A DNA stretch of 64,000 nucleotides from Lineus longissimus (lineage: Eukaryota > Nemertea > Pilidiophora > Heteronemertea > Lineidae): contig NC_088309.1 in NCBI RefSeq assembly GCF_910592395.1, positions 18,046,599 through 18,110,598 of the forward strand, read 5' to 3'. Both the position numbers and the translations under genes were made by a program. Below the pieces are notes generated by a model that saw nothing but the letters and a program-made list of their open reading frames with translations, made no database searches and was not told the origin of the DNA. Shown here piece by piece: positions 35,603 through 44,026 of this stretch; within the stretch, counting starts at the first letter, position 1, and each line of letters begins with the position of its first letter.

Positions 35603-36477
35603 CCCATTTCCTTACAAGAAATGGCCATTTTGTTAGTTCATACTTACCTATGGAACACTTTTGCATGTTACTCCATTTGGGCTCAAACACAAGAGTATCC
35701 CTTTAATTTTCTAAAGGGAGAACTGAGTTAACAGCTCGGCCGCCAGGCGGCGCCCTGACCGATCCCGCGAGATCGCGCCGATCTCATGCCGCCATATTTA
35801 GTCTTTACTCTTGAGCGTTAATAAAGAGTATGTCCCGTTTGTGGGGACGGCGGGAGGGCCGTGTTCCATAGGTAAGTATGAACTAACAAAATGGCCATTT
35901 CTTGTAAGGAAATGGGCATTTTGTGTCATTCAAACTTACCTATGGAACACTTTTGCATCGAATCCCAGCAACCTATTGGAGGTGGGAAACGAGGACTTAC
36001 CTAGGCTGAGCTGTTGTTCCATCCAGGAGGCACCACCGGCATATTAGCTAAGGAGGACCGCCAGGGGAAAGAAATGGGGAGAACCGGAGGACCGGTATTT
36101 TGATCTCGGTATTACAATCATATTATAGAGAGTAATAGACCCATTCTCCGGAAAGCGCTAGAATTGCGTAATAAAACCATCTTCTTTCCGGCAACAGAGC
36201 TTAGAGCAAGTAAGGCATGTTGAAGGGTGTAGAATGAGTTATTGCTAAACAACAATAAGAAATTGCGTCCTTTCTAGTCTACTAGGGGTTGCCTGGATGT
36301 TGAAGATAGGGCATATCAAAATGGCGCAAGATGCGCGTTTGACTCTTCAATCGGGCTTCCCCCCCCCTTTTTGATCTAGCCAGGATCAAACAACATGCCC
36401 CGCAGACACAATCGGACCGATTGTGTGCATGCCATCTACGAGGGAAGAAACGTCTCGTAGGTAGAAACGAGAGAATG
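35603..36477 (-). mobile_element. Outer DIRS1-type element, 3' part
   Basis: 875 bp holding the 3' terminal repeat (35643-35813), the internal complementary region (about 35862-35957) and the last 30 or so recombinase codons (about 36389-36477), including the catalytic Tyr codon. It differs from the inner copy by only a handful of indels and substitutions (for example a shorter C/T tract near 36360). Earlier reading as a plain tandem duplication is superseded by the nested-insertion model. Confidence 0.9.
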
Positions 36478-36517
36478 CCCATTTCCTTACAAGAAATGGC
36501 CATTTTGTTAGTTCATA

Positions 36518-36688
36518 CTTACCTATGGAACACTTTTGCATGTTACTCCATTTGGGCTCAAACACAAGAGTATCCCTTTAATTTTCTAAAGGGAGAACTG
36601 AGTTAACAGCTCGGCCGCCAGGCGGCGCCCTGACCGATCCCGCGAGATCGCGCCGATCTCATGCCGCCATATTTAGTCTTTACTCTTG
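36518..36688. repeat. 3' inverted terminal repeat of inner DIRS
   Basis: 171 bp from cttacctatggaacactttt to agtctttactcttg, the inverse of 42843-43014 with about one substitution (tatttag versus tattcag). The centre is GC-rich (cggccgccaggcggcgccct). The outer copy has the same block at 35643-35813. Confidence 0.9.
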
Positions 36689-36736
36689 AGCGTTAATAAA
36701 GAGTATGTCCCGTTTGTGGGGACGGCGGGAGGGCCG

Positions 36737-36832
36737 TGTTCCATAGGTAAGTATGAACTAACAAAATGGCCATTTCTTGTAAGGAAATGGGCATTTTGTG
36801 TCATTCAAACTTACCTATGGAACACTTTTGCA
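36737..36832. other. Internal complementary region of inner DIRS
   Basis: About 96 bp. One half is the inverse of the element's 3' extremity (cccatttccttacaagaaat) and the other half the inverse of its 5' extremity (gaatgacacaaaatg). They meet as cacaaaatg-cccatttcc, exactly the junction a circularised element would have. In DIRS1 this region templates circle closure during replication. The outer copy has it at about 35862-35957. Confidence 0.88.
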
Positions 36833-37265
36833 TCGAATCCCAGCAACCTATTGGAGGTGGGAAACGAGGACTTACCTAAGGCTGAGCTGTTGTTCCATCC
36901 AGGAGGCACCACCGGCATATTAGCTAAGGAGGACCGCCAGGGGAAAGAAATGGGGAGAACCGGAGGACCGGTATTTTGATCTCGGTATTACAATCATATT
37001 ATAGAGAGTAATAGACCCATTCTCCGGAAAGCGCTAGAATTGCGTAATAAAACCATCTTCTTTCCGGCAACAGAGCTTAGAGCAAGTAAGGCATGTTGAA
37101 GGGTGTAGAATGAGTTATTGCTAAACAACAATAAGAAATTGCGTCCTTTCTAGTCTACTAGGGGTTGCCTGGATGTTGAAGATAGGGCATATCAAAAATG
37201 GCGCAAGATGCGCGTTTGACTCTTCAATCGGGCTTCCCCCCCCCTTTTTTTTGATCTAGCCAGGA

Positions 37266-38351
37266 TCAAACAACATGCCCCGCAGACACAATCGGGCCGA
37301 TTGTGTGCATGCCATCTACGAGGGAAGAAACGTCTCGTAGGTAGAAACGAGAGAATGTGGAGTGATTACTCCAACATGCAGCGGAAACGACTTCTTGAAG
37401 AGCAACTCCTCGGTAGTTAGCCCAGGAGGTGGCTAGTGCTCTAACTTCGTGTGCTGAGATGTTAGCTAGCGCACGAAGATCAGAGGAAGTCTTCAAGGTG
37501 TTGTAGGAAAGACGAATAGTCTCCACAATCCACCTTGAAATAGTGGCGGCCGCTATCTCTCGTTTATTTCCCTCCTTATAGGACAAAAACAAACGCTCTC
37601 TCCCCTGGCGGATACCGGGAGGTTTTGTCCTATTTATGTAGAACTTTAGGGCCCTGACGGGACATAAAGTTCTGTCAGGAAGATCATAAGAGATCGTTCC
37701 TGACAGAGAGGGAATAGTAACCGGGGGCCGAGAGGCGGCCGGTCCCTGGTTCTTCGCCAGAAATCCTGGTATAAAAGCCAGGATAACCTCCCCTCCCTCT
37801 CTAAAAGCCAGCTTCTTAAAAGAAAGTGCATGGAGCTCTGATCTCCGTTGGGCGGTAGCCAAGGCTACTAGAAAGACCGTTTTGAGTGTCAGATATTTCA
37901 TGGATGAAATAGACATGGGTTCAAAAGGATGCCTCATGAGCACCTTAAGGACAACAGAGAGGTCCCATTTAGGGGTGTTGTGAACCGGTCTAGGACGCTC
38001 TAATAACATTCCTCTGAAAAGAGGGGTTATTTGGTCCTCCCAACGAAGATCCCAGGTGCTTAAAACACGGAGGGTAGAAGCGATGGCGGACTTGTACCCT
38101 TTTATAGCCGTGACAGATAGTTGTCTTTCCGTGAATAATTCAATAAGGAAATCAACTAATCTGTATATAGAGGGAGAGATCGGATTAACTCCGTTCTCCC
38201 TGCACCAGGAAGTGAAGGTGGACCACTTTCCTTGATACACATCAAGGGTAGACCCCCTTTGAGGTGCGGACATGCGCTTGACAGCGATGTCCGAAAAGCC
38301 TCTCTGGTGGAGATGCAACTGGATAAGTTCCAGGCGTGAAACTTGAAAAAT
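37266..38351 (-). CDS. DIRS tyrosine recombinase (inner copy)
   Basis: The frame is open from 40178, but the recombinase itself occupies about the last 355 of 970 residues, from LELIQLHLHQRGFSD (about 38335) to the stop at 37266. Seen: an N-terminal SAM-like core-binding half (TLDVYQGKWSTFTSWCRENG), the first catalytic Arg in ATAQRRSELHAL, the HxxR box in SAHEVRALA, the Trp/His box CWSNHSTF, and the nucleophile Tyr in SRFYLRDV. This set identifies a functional-looking YR that would integrate the circular DNA copy. The upstream 600 residues of the frame overlap the RT frame, are Ser/Pro/Arg-rich, and are probably not translated. Expression may need a separate start, frameshift or splice, none of which is visible. 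Confidence 0.9.
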   Translation of the reverse strand: MFQVSRLELIQLHLHQRGFSDIAVKRMSAPQRGSTLDVYQGKWSTFTSWCRENGVNPISPSIYRLVDFLIELFTERQLSVTAIKGYKSAIASTLRVLSTWDLRWEDQITPLFRGMLLERPRPVHNTPKWDLSVVLKVLMRHPFEPMSISSMKYLTLKTVFLVALATAQRRSELHALSFKKLAFREGGEVILAFIPGFLAKNQGPAASRPPVTIPSLSGTISYDLPDRTLCPVRALKFYINRTKPPGIRQGRERLFLSYKEGNKREIAAATISRWIVETIRLSYNTLKTSSDLRALANISAHEVRALATSWANYRGVALQEVVSAACWSNHSTFSRFYLRDVSSLVDGMHTIGPIVSAGHVV

Positions 38352-40318
38352 CCAGGGTTCTGGTGGTAGCATCTCCCCAGGGGGTGCCACAGGAGGTGCT
38401 TCCAAGTAGGAAGACTCCTGGGGTGATCTATCAGGAGCTCCAGCAAGGCTGGGAACCAGGCCTGATTTGGCCAGCAAGGTGCGATGAGAGTTATTCTCAC
38501 CGGATGGCTGGTCAAGATCTTGTTCAGGACTGGTTGGATGAGAGGGAGGGGTGGAAACGCATATGCGTTCAGCCCGACCCAAGAGGCTGTAAGGCTGTCG
38601 ACTTCCAGGGCCTCTTCGTCCGGAAGTGGAGAGTAATAGATGGGAAGGCGATTGTTCAGCCTGGTGGCGAACAGATCTACCTTCGGAGATTGCCAAAGGC
38701 GACAAAGGTCGTCTACAATCTCCTGATGGAGTGTCCACTCTGTCTGAACTAGCTTGTTCTGACGGGACAGGGCGTCGGCAAGGATGTTGCGATTGCCCGG
38801 TATGTGTCTGGCACATATCGATACTCCAAGGTCGGCACAAAGATGGTAAAGCTCCCAAGTTAGCTGGCAAAGAATGCCGGACTTTGTGCCTCCCTGTCTC
38901 CTGACATATGCTACTACTGTAGAATTGTCGGAGAACAGGGTTACTCTCCGATTCTTCAGGCGAAGGGAAAGAGCCCTCACGGCAAGAAGGACAGCCTTCA
39001 TTTCCAATATATTTATTGGAAGAATGGTCTCCTCCCTTGTCCATAGACCTCTTATGGACATGTCCCCGTTGTTCAGATGTGCTCCCCACCCTAGTAGGGA
39101 AGCATCTGTGAACAGGGACACTTCTGGGGGCGGTGGAGCAAGATCTACACCGCTTTGGAGACGAGTCTCCGACTCCCAGAAGTTCCAGACGTTCTTGAGT
39201 AGGTATTGAGGTATCAATACCAACTTGTCTAATGGGTCCCTGTGGGGTTTCCATAGAGACATTAGAAACATCTGGATGGGACGCATATATAGACGGCCAA
39301 GGGGGATTTGGTCTGCTGCCGAATTCAGAAGTCCCAAAAGGCTCAAGCATCGCCTTGCGGGAGCTTGAGTCCTTCCTCTGAATTCTGCGACGAGATGAAG
39401 AATTTTCTTTATCCTGTCTAGGGGGGGCAGCATTTTCCCTATGGCCGTAAGGAACCGAACTCCAACGTAAACGAAGTCTTGGGATGGTATGAATTCTGAC
39501 TTTGTTTCGTTGATAATCCAACCTGCGGAAACTACTTTTTGCTTTAGAACCTGAAGTTGTTGCAGTAGTAGTTCCCGCGATTTGCAACGGAGTAGCCAAT
39601 CGTCTAGGTAGTGATGGAGCTTGAACCCCATCACGTGAAAGGGAGCGACGAAGGCTGTGACTATCATCGTAAAAATTAGGGGTGCCGATGCCAGACCGAA
39701 CGGCAGGGCCCTGAATTGATACGTCTTTCCTTCGTAATGGAATCGAAGGAAGTGTTGATAGTCTGGATGGATCGGTACATGTAAGTACGCATCCATTAAA
39801 TCCATCGATACCGCCCAATCGTTGGGCTGTATCGCCGTTGCTATAGACCTGGTGGTTTCCATCTTGAAATGAGGAACATTCAAGAAGGTGTTTAACCTGG
39901 AAAGGTCTATGATCAGCCTCCATGTCCCTGCTTTCTTGGGAACCAAGAAAACGTGGCTGTAAAAGCCGGGGGAGCATGGATCTTGAAGGACCTGGATAGC
40001 TTGCTTCTCCAGTAATGTCGCGACCTCTGCTTGGAGGGCAGAGGCCTTGACTGGGTCCTTCGGTGGCTGAACTGGGGTTGGATATATGGTAGTCGGGGGG
40101 GTACGGTTGAAATCTAGTTTCACTCCGTACCTCAACATGTTTGGGACTGGGGACCCCTTTGGGCACCAATCGTCCCAAATGTCTGCAAATTTTTGCAGAC
40201 GGCCCCCGACTACCGGAGTCGGCTCCTTTTTGCGTCCGGGAGGAGAAAGGAGGGGGGAGTCACCTCTTCCGGCCAGCACCCCTTGGGCGAAAGGAGTGCT
40301 TAGTCGGACCGGATCCAC
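38156..40318 (-). CDS. DIRS reverse transcriptase / RNase H / DAM-like polyprotein (inner copy)
   Basis: 720 codons from ATG at 40318, overlapping the gag end by 59 bp. RT: LVPKKAGTWRLIIDLSRLN (about 125-143), MDLMDAYLHVPIH (172-184), LPFGLASAP (205-213), catalytic YLDD (237-240). RNase H: D405 in FTDAS, E439 in LEMKA, D464 in FSDNS, D515 in ILADALS. C-terminal region about 547-635 (VDLFATRLN, YAFPPLPLI, APCWPNQAWF) matches the segment annotated as an N6-adenine methyltransferase-like domain in DIRS1 elements, by recall. The last ~60 codons overlap the recombinase start. It would reverse transcribe the element RNA. Confidence 0.95.
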   Translation of the reverse strand: MDPVRLSTPFAQGVLAGRGDSPLLSPPGRKKEPTPVVGGRLQKFADIWDDWCPKGSPVPNMLRYGVKLDFNRTPPTTIYPTPVQPPKDPVKASALQAEVATLLEKQAIQVLQDPCSPGFYSHVFLVPKKAGTWRLIIDLSRLNTFLNVPHFKMETTRSIATAIQPNDWAVSMDLMDAYLHVPIHPDYQHFLRFHYEGKTYQFRALPFGLASAPLIFTMIVTAFVAPFHVMGFKLHHYLDDWLLRCKSRELLLQQLQVLKQKVVSAGWIINETKSEFIPSQDFVYVGVRFLTAIGKMLPPLDRIKKILHLVAEFRGRTQAPARRCLSLLGLLNSAADQIPLGRLYMRPIQMFLMSLWKPHRDPLDKLVLIPQYLLKNVWNFWESETRLQSGVDLAPPPPEVSLFTDASLLGWGAHLNNGDMSIRGLWTREETILPINILEMKAVLLAVRALSLRLKNRRVTLFSDNSTVVAYVRRQGGTKSGILCQLTWELYHLCADLGVSICARHIPGNRNILADALSRQNKLVQTEWTLHQEIVDDLCRLWQSPKVDLFATRLNNRLPIYYSPLPDEEALEVDSLTASWVGLNAYAFPPLPLIQPVLNKILTSHPVRITLIAPCWPNQAWFPALLELLIDHPRSLPTWKHLLWHPLGRCYHQNPGFFKFHAWNLSSCISTREAFRTSLSSACPHLKGGLPLMCIKESGPPSLPGAGRTELIRSLPLYTD

Positions 40319-42548
40319 CCTGGTTAGAGGAAGTATTTTTCCTCTTTCCAGTCCGGCGACCCTCCGCTTCCCGTCGGAAGGATCCAGCAGGAGCAGGCTG
40401 ACTAGGCGGGGTAGGCCTAGGCAGGACCTGCCTGGCGTACGGGATTGAACCCGATGCCTGCTGGGGCCTCTCTATCTTTCTAGCGTTAGGTAGAGAGGTC
40501 TTGGCCCTCTGTGTCGCAGTGGGGGCATATAATTTGTCCCAATCTTTCTGTGCTTGAGCCGCCTCTTGTACAGAATCTGCGAACAGGAAAGAACCGTCCA
40601 TAGGAGCGGTTCTTAAGGCCCCTTCCAGCTGGAGGGATCTGATGACATTGAGAGAGCCCAGTGCGGCGTCTCTACGGAGTAGGACGCTATTTGCTGCGGT
40701 CTTGGCGGACAGCGCAATAGCGTGCCTAATCGAATGTGACAAGGATGTCACAAGCGATTTTGTGTCATCAGATAGTGACTCATTATCTTTTAGGGATCTG
40801 GCTAGGGCCAGGTTAGTGTGCTCTGCGTAGGAGAGCACCGCTAAAGTGTTTTTGGCCAGACCCTCTTGTGCTCTAAGGTCTCGGTAAGCCGAGGAGGAGG
40901 TCACCCTAGGCACGAGTTGGTCCAGCTGTACATCGTCCTTTAATATGGAAGTCGATGCTGCAGCTGGACAGCCGGCCGAGCTGACTCGATAATAGTCAGC
41001 GCGGTACTGCCTAACGGGAGGAAGTTGTGCCGTGAACAACTTCCCCGGTTTACACCAAGCTTCCGGTCCGACTGCCGGAAGGACAGGGATGGAAGTACGT
41101 TGGTGGGCGCCTTGTGAGTCTCTGATTGTACGCTCCAAAAGTTCAGAGACTGCTAACACCGACGGGGAGGGAGGAAGGAATTCAAGTGCCCGAGTGGAGC
41201 CTTGAGAAACCTGTGGATTGGGATCCACTTCCTGTCCCCAGAGTGAAAAGGTCGGTGTTGACAAGGCTGGCAGTTCCGGCGGGGTAGGGCACAGATCCTG
41301 CGGGAGGTACGCTCTGATCAAGGATCTGAGTGTCCTCATATCCGACAGGATACTGGCCTCCTCTGGTGACAGCTCCTCCTGATTGGGGGAGCGGTAGCCT
41401 GGCTGAGAACTCTCGTTCTCAGAAAATTCCTCTAAAATAGAGGAATCGGATGGTGGGTATCCGATGGGACCAGGCGCACCAGAGGAACCGGAACCCTGCT
41501 CCAGATGGCTGAGTCTATCAGAAAGACCTGCTACCATCTGGATGAGCTGGGACAGTTGCTGTCCCGACTCGGGTTCCGGACCCGACGTGCGGCTTCTCTC
41601 AACGACGGGCGGTTGAGGCGAGGGTGAGCGCATAAGCGAACCCTGGAAGCCGTATGTGCGGGCGAATGGGTCTTCCGGAAGCGGAAGTTGCCCATATTCT
41701 GAACCAGAGTTCAGATGTCCTCTCTGCGTAGCTCGTTCCATGGGAACGACGCCTCTGCTACGAGGAGGGGGTGGCACTTCCGGTTGGTTCCACCCAAGAG
41801 GTTGGCCAACGTAGGAAGGTGCCTGCATTTCCGGTAGGACGAAGTCCGAAACCGGAAATGCCCGTAACTCCTTCGCCGGTATGGAGCTACCGGAAGCCCT
41901 TTTAGAAGGAGGTACGGAGGGCGGAAACGCTGTTACCGAAGACGCATGGCGTTTCGGAGGTGGCGTTATAAGGTCCGGCCCTACTCTACTGTGTCCGTGA
42001 GGACTGGGGTTATTTCGCAGTAAAGACTGAGAAAAACCCCCAGTAGAGTCTTCGGTTACTGAAAAACGGGAACCCGCGTCAGTAACCGGAACTGCAATCG
42101 GCGGACCGGAAGCAGGGTGCTCCCGCGGGTACAAAGGGCTTGTACTCGGGGGAGCGGACGACAGGGGAACCGGAAGGTTCCCTGAGGTCCGGGGTATATT
42201 AAACCCTTGGAGACTTATTGGATGTAAGTCTCCCTTGGGACCACATACATTAATAATGTCAGATCCCGCATCCTTCGCAGCCGCGGCCGGAACCGGAACT
42301 CGGCTGACGGAAGGGGTGGTGGCGGGAGGTTTGCTAGACCTCCGGGTTATATGCCCGGAAACGGAACCGGAAGAGGGTTTAGGCGTCTTCGCGGCCCGTT
42401 TCCCGCCACCAGACGCATTCCTTTGTGGTGAGACAAAGGATGCCGTCGGAGGGGTACGCCATATAAAAAATGGTACCAATGACAATAAAAACACTGGGAA
42501 CCCCAAGTAGGCCAGAAAGGACGCAATAATTAATGGAAAGGAAAACAT
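40260..42548 (-). CDS. DIRS gag-like ORF1 (inner copy)
   Basis: 762 codons from ATG at 42548. It starts with a hydrophobic segment (SFPLIIASFLAYLGFPVFLL), then a long Pro/Ser-rich stretch, a short coiled coil (LSQLIQMVAGLSDRLSHLEQ), an acidic PNQEELSPEEAS part and a more globular, helix-rich C-terminal half (LRAQEGLAKNTLAVLSYAEH), ending basic (GGSGPTKHSFRPRGAGRKR). No zinc knuckle is seen, as is usual for DIRS. The role is inferred from position. The hydrophobic start is odd for a gag, so the true start could lie further downstream. Confidence 0.8.
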   Translation of the reverse strand: MFSFPLIIASFLAYLGFPVFLLSLVPFFIWRTPPTASFVSPQRNASGGGKRAAKTPKPSSGSVSGHITRRSSKPPATTPSVSRVPVPAAAAKDAGSDIINVCGPKGDLHPISLQGFNIPRTSGNLPVPLSSAPPSTSPLYPREHPASGPPIAVPVTDAGSRFSVTEDSTGGFSQSLLRNNPSPHGHSRVGPDLITPPPKRHASSVTAFPPSVPPSKRASGSSIPAKELRAFPVSDFVLPEMQAPSYVGQPLGWNQPEVPPPPRSRGVVPMERATQRGHLNSGSEYGQLPLPEDPFARTYGFQGSLMRSPSPQPPVVERSRTSGPEPESGQQLSQLIQMVAGLSDRLSHLEQGSGSSGAPGPIGYPPSDSSILEEFSENESSQPGYRSPNQEELSPEEASILSDMRTLRSLIRAYLPQDLCPTPPELPALSTPTFSLWGQEVDPNPQVSQGSTRALEFLPPSPSVLAVSELLERTIRDSQGAHQRTSIPVLPAVGPEAWCKPGKLFTAQLPPVRQYRADYYRVSSAGCPAAASTSILKDDVQLDQLVPRVTSSSAYRDLRAQEGLAKNTLAVLSYAEHTNLALARSLKDNESLSDDTKSLVTSLSHSIRHAIALSAKTAANSVLLRRDAALGSLNVIRSLQLEGALRTAPMDGSFLFADSVQEAAQAQKDWDKLYAPTATQRAKTSLPNARKIERPQQASGSIPYARQVLPRPTPPSQPAPAGSFRREAEGRRTGKRKNTSSNQGGSGPTKHSFRPRGAGRKR

Positions 42549-42842
42549 GCCTACTTGAATTAAACACTATTGCAATAGATCTGAGTCTTGTTTATTACAA
42601 TAGAGCGGAGAATAGCCTACTTAACTCTACCCTACCAAGATCAAAATAATGGAGCCGGGTCGACTAAGCTAGCTAAGAAAATGTCTATAATTAAATAGAC
42701 TGGACAATACTAATGCCAAGATTAGTTTGGCGGTCTACTCCGTAGGTGAATGAACCCAAAAATCGTCTAGACTTGGCTGGTTGAATTTGGTTTTAAATCG
42801 AATTCACGGCAGCTTTGAAAAAACGATGTGCTTCGTAGAAGC

Positions 42843-43014
42843 ACAAGAGTAAAGACTGAATATGGCGGCATGAGATCGGCGCGATCTCGCGGGATCGGTC
42901 AGGGCGCCGCCTGGCGGCCGAGCTGTTAACTCAGTTCTCCCTTTAGAAAATTAAAGGGATACTCTTGTGTTTGAGCCCAAATGGAGTAACATGCAAAAGT
43001 GTTCCATAGGTAAG
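42843..43014. repeat. 5' inverted terminal repeat of inner DIRS
   Basis: Inverse copy of 36518-36688, running caagagtaaagactgaatat to gttccataggtaag. It precedes the gag frame by about 300 bp and presumably holds the promoter (family knowledge). Confidence 0.9.
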
Positions 43015-43032
43015 TTTGAATGACACAAAATG

Positions 43033-44026
43033 TGGAGTGATTACTCCAACATGCAGCGGAAACGACTTCTTGAAGAGCAACTCCTCGGTAGTTAGCCCAG
43101 GAGGTGGCTAGTGCTCTAACTTCGTGCGCTGAGATGTTAGCTAGCGCACGAAGATCAGAGGAAGTCTTCAAGGTGTTGTAGGAAAGACGAATAGTCTCCA
43201 CAATCCACCTTGAAATAGTGGCGGCCGCTATCTCTCGTTTATTTCCCTCCTTATAGGACAAAAACAAACGCTCTCTCCCCTGGCGGATACCGGGAGGTTT
43301 TGTCCTATTTATGTAGAACTTTAGGGCCCTGACGGGACATAAAGTTCTGTCAGGAAGATCATAAGAGATCGTTCCTGACAGAGAGGGAATAGTAACCGGG
43401 GGCCGAGAGGCGGCCGGTCCCTGGTTCTTCGCCAGAAATCCTGGTATAAAAGCCAGGATAACCTCCCCTCCCTCTCTAAAAGCCAGCTTCTTAAAAGAAA
43501 GTGCATGGAGCTGTGATCTCCGTTGGGCGGTAGCCAAGGCTACTAGAAAGACCGTTTTGAGTGTCAGATATTTCATGGATGAAATAGACATGGGTTCAAA
43601 AGGATGCCTCATGAGCACCTTAAGGACAACAGAAAGGTCCCATTTAGGGGTGTTGTGAACCGGTCTAGGACGCTCTAATAACATTCCTCTGAAAAGAGGG
43701 GTTATTTGGTCCTCCCAACGAAGATCCCAGGTGCTTAAAACACGGAGGGTAGAAGCGATGGCGGACTTGTACCCTTTTATAGCCGTGACAGATAGTTGTC
43801 TTTCCGTGAATAATTCAATAAGGAAATCAACTAATCTGTATATAGAGGGAGAGATCGGATTAACTCCGTTCTCCCTGCACCAGGAAGTGAAGGTAGACCA
43901 CTTTCCTTGATACACATCAAGGGTAGACCCCCTTTGAGGTGCGGACATGCGCTTGACAGCGATGTCCGAAAAGCCTCTCTGGTGGAGATGCAACTGGATA
44001 AGTTCCAGGCGTGAAACTTGAAAAAT
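43033..44026 (-). pseudogene. DIRS tyrosine recombinase, split by the inner element (outer copy)
   Basis: The frame is open from 45853 but the recombinase part starts near 44010. It is intact through the Arg and HxxR boxes and up to NHSTF, then runs at 43033 into the inner element's terminal repeat and stops at 42926 after about 35 foreign residues. The catalytic Tyr segment lies 6.55 kb away at 36389-36477. One change near the first catalytic Arg (RRSQLHAL versus RRSELHAL) is also present. This protein should be inactive. Confidence 0.9.

Larger units (their letters stand above)
36478..43032 (-). mobile_element. Inner, complete DIRS1-type element
   Basis: 6555 bp. Its 5' end (minus strand) is at 43032 and its 3' end at 36478. 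It has inverted terminal repeats 42843-43014 and 36518-36688, three long overlapping frames (gag-like 42548-40260, RT/RNase H 40318-38156, tyrosine recombinase ending 37266) and an internal complementary region at about 36737-36832. All frames are open and the terminal repeats are almost identical, so the copy looks young and possibly active. The joints are GAGAATG|CCCATTTCC on the left and CACAAAATG|TGGAGTG on the right. Confidence 0.92.

Noticed and set aside
35602-37357. Simple 875-bp tandem duplication of the DIRS 3' end
   Set aside because: The second element lacks exactly this piece, so a nested insertion explains both facts at once.
38336-40448. Plus-strand frames of 86-138 codons across the DIRS elements, repeated in both copies
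   Set aside because: Antisense shadows of RT and gag. Recurrence only reflects near-identical DNA.
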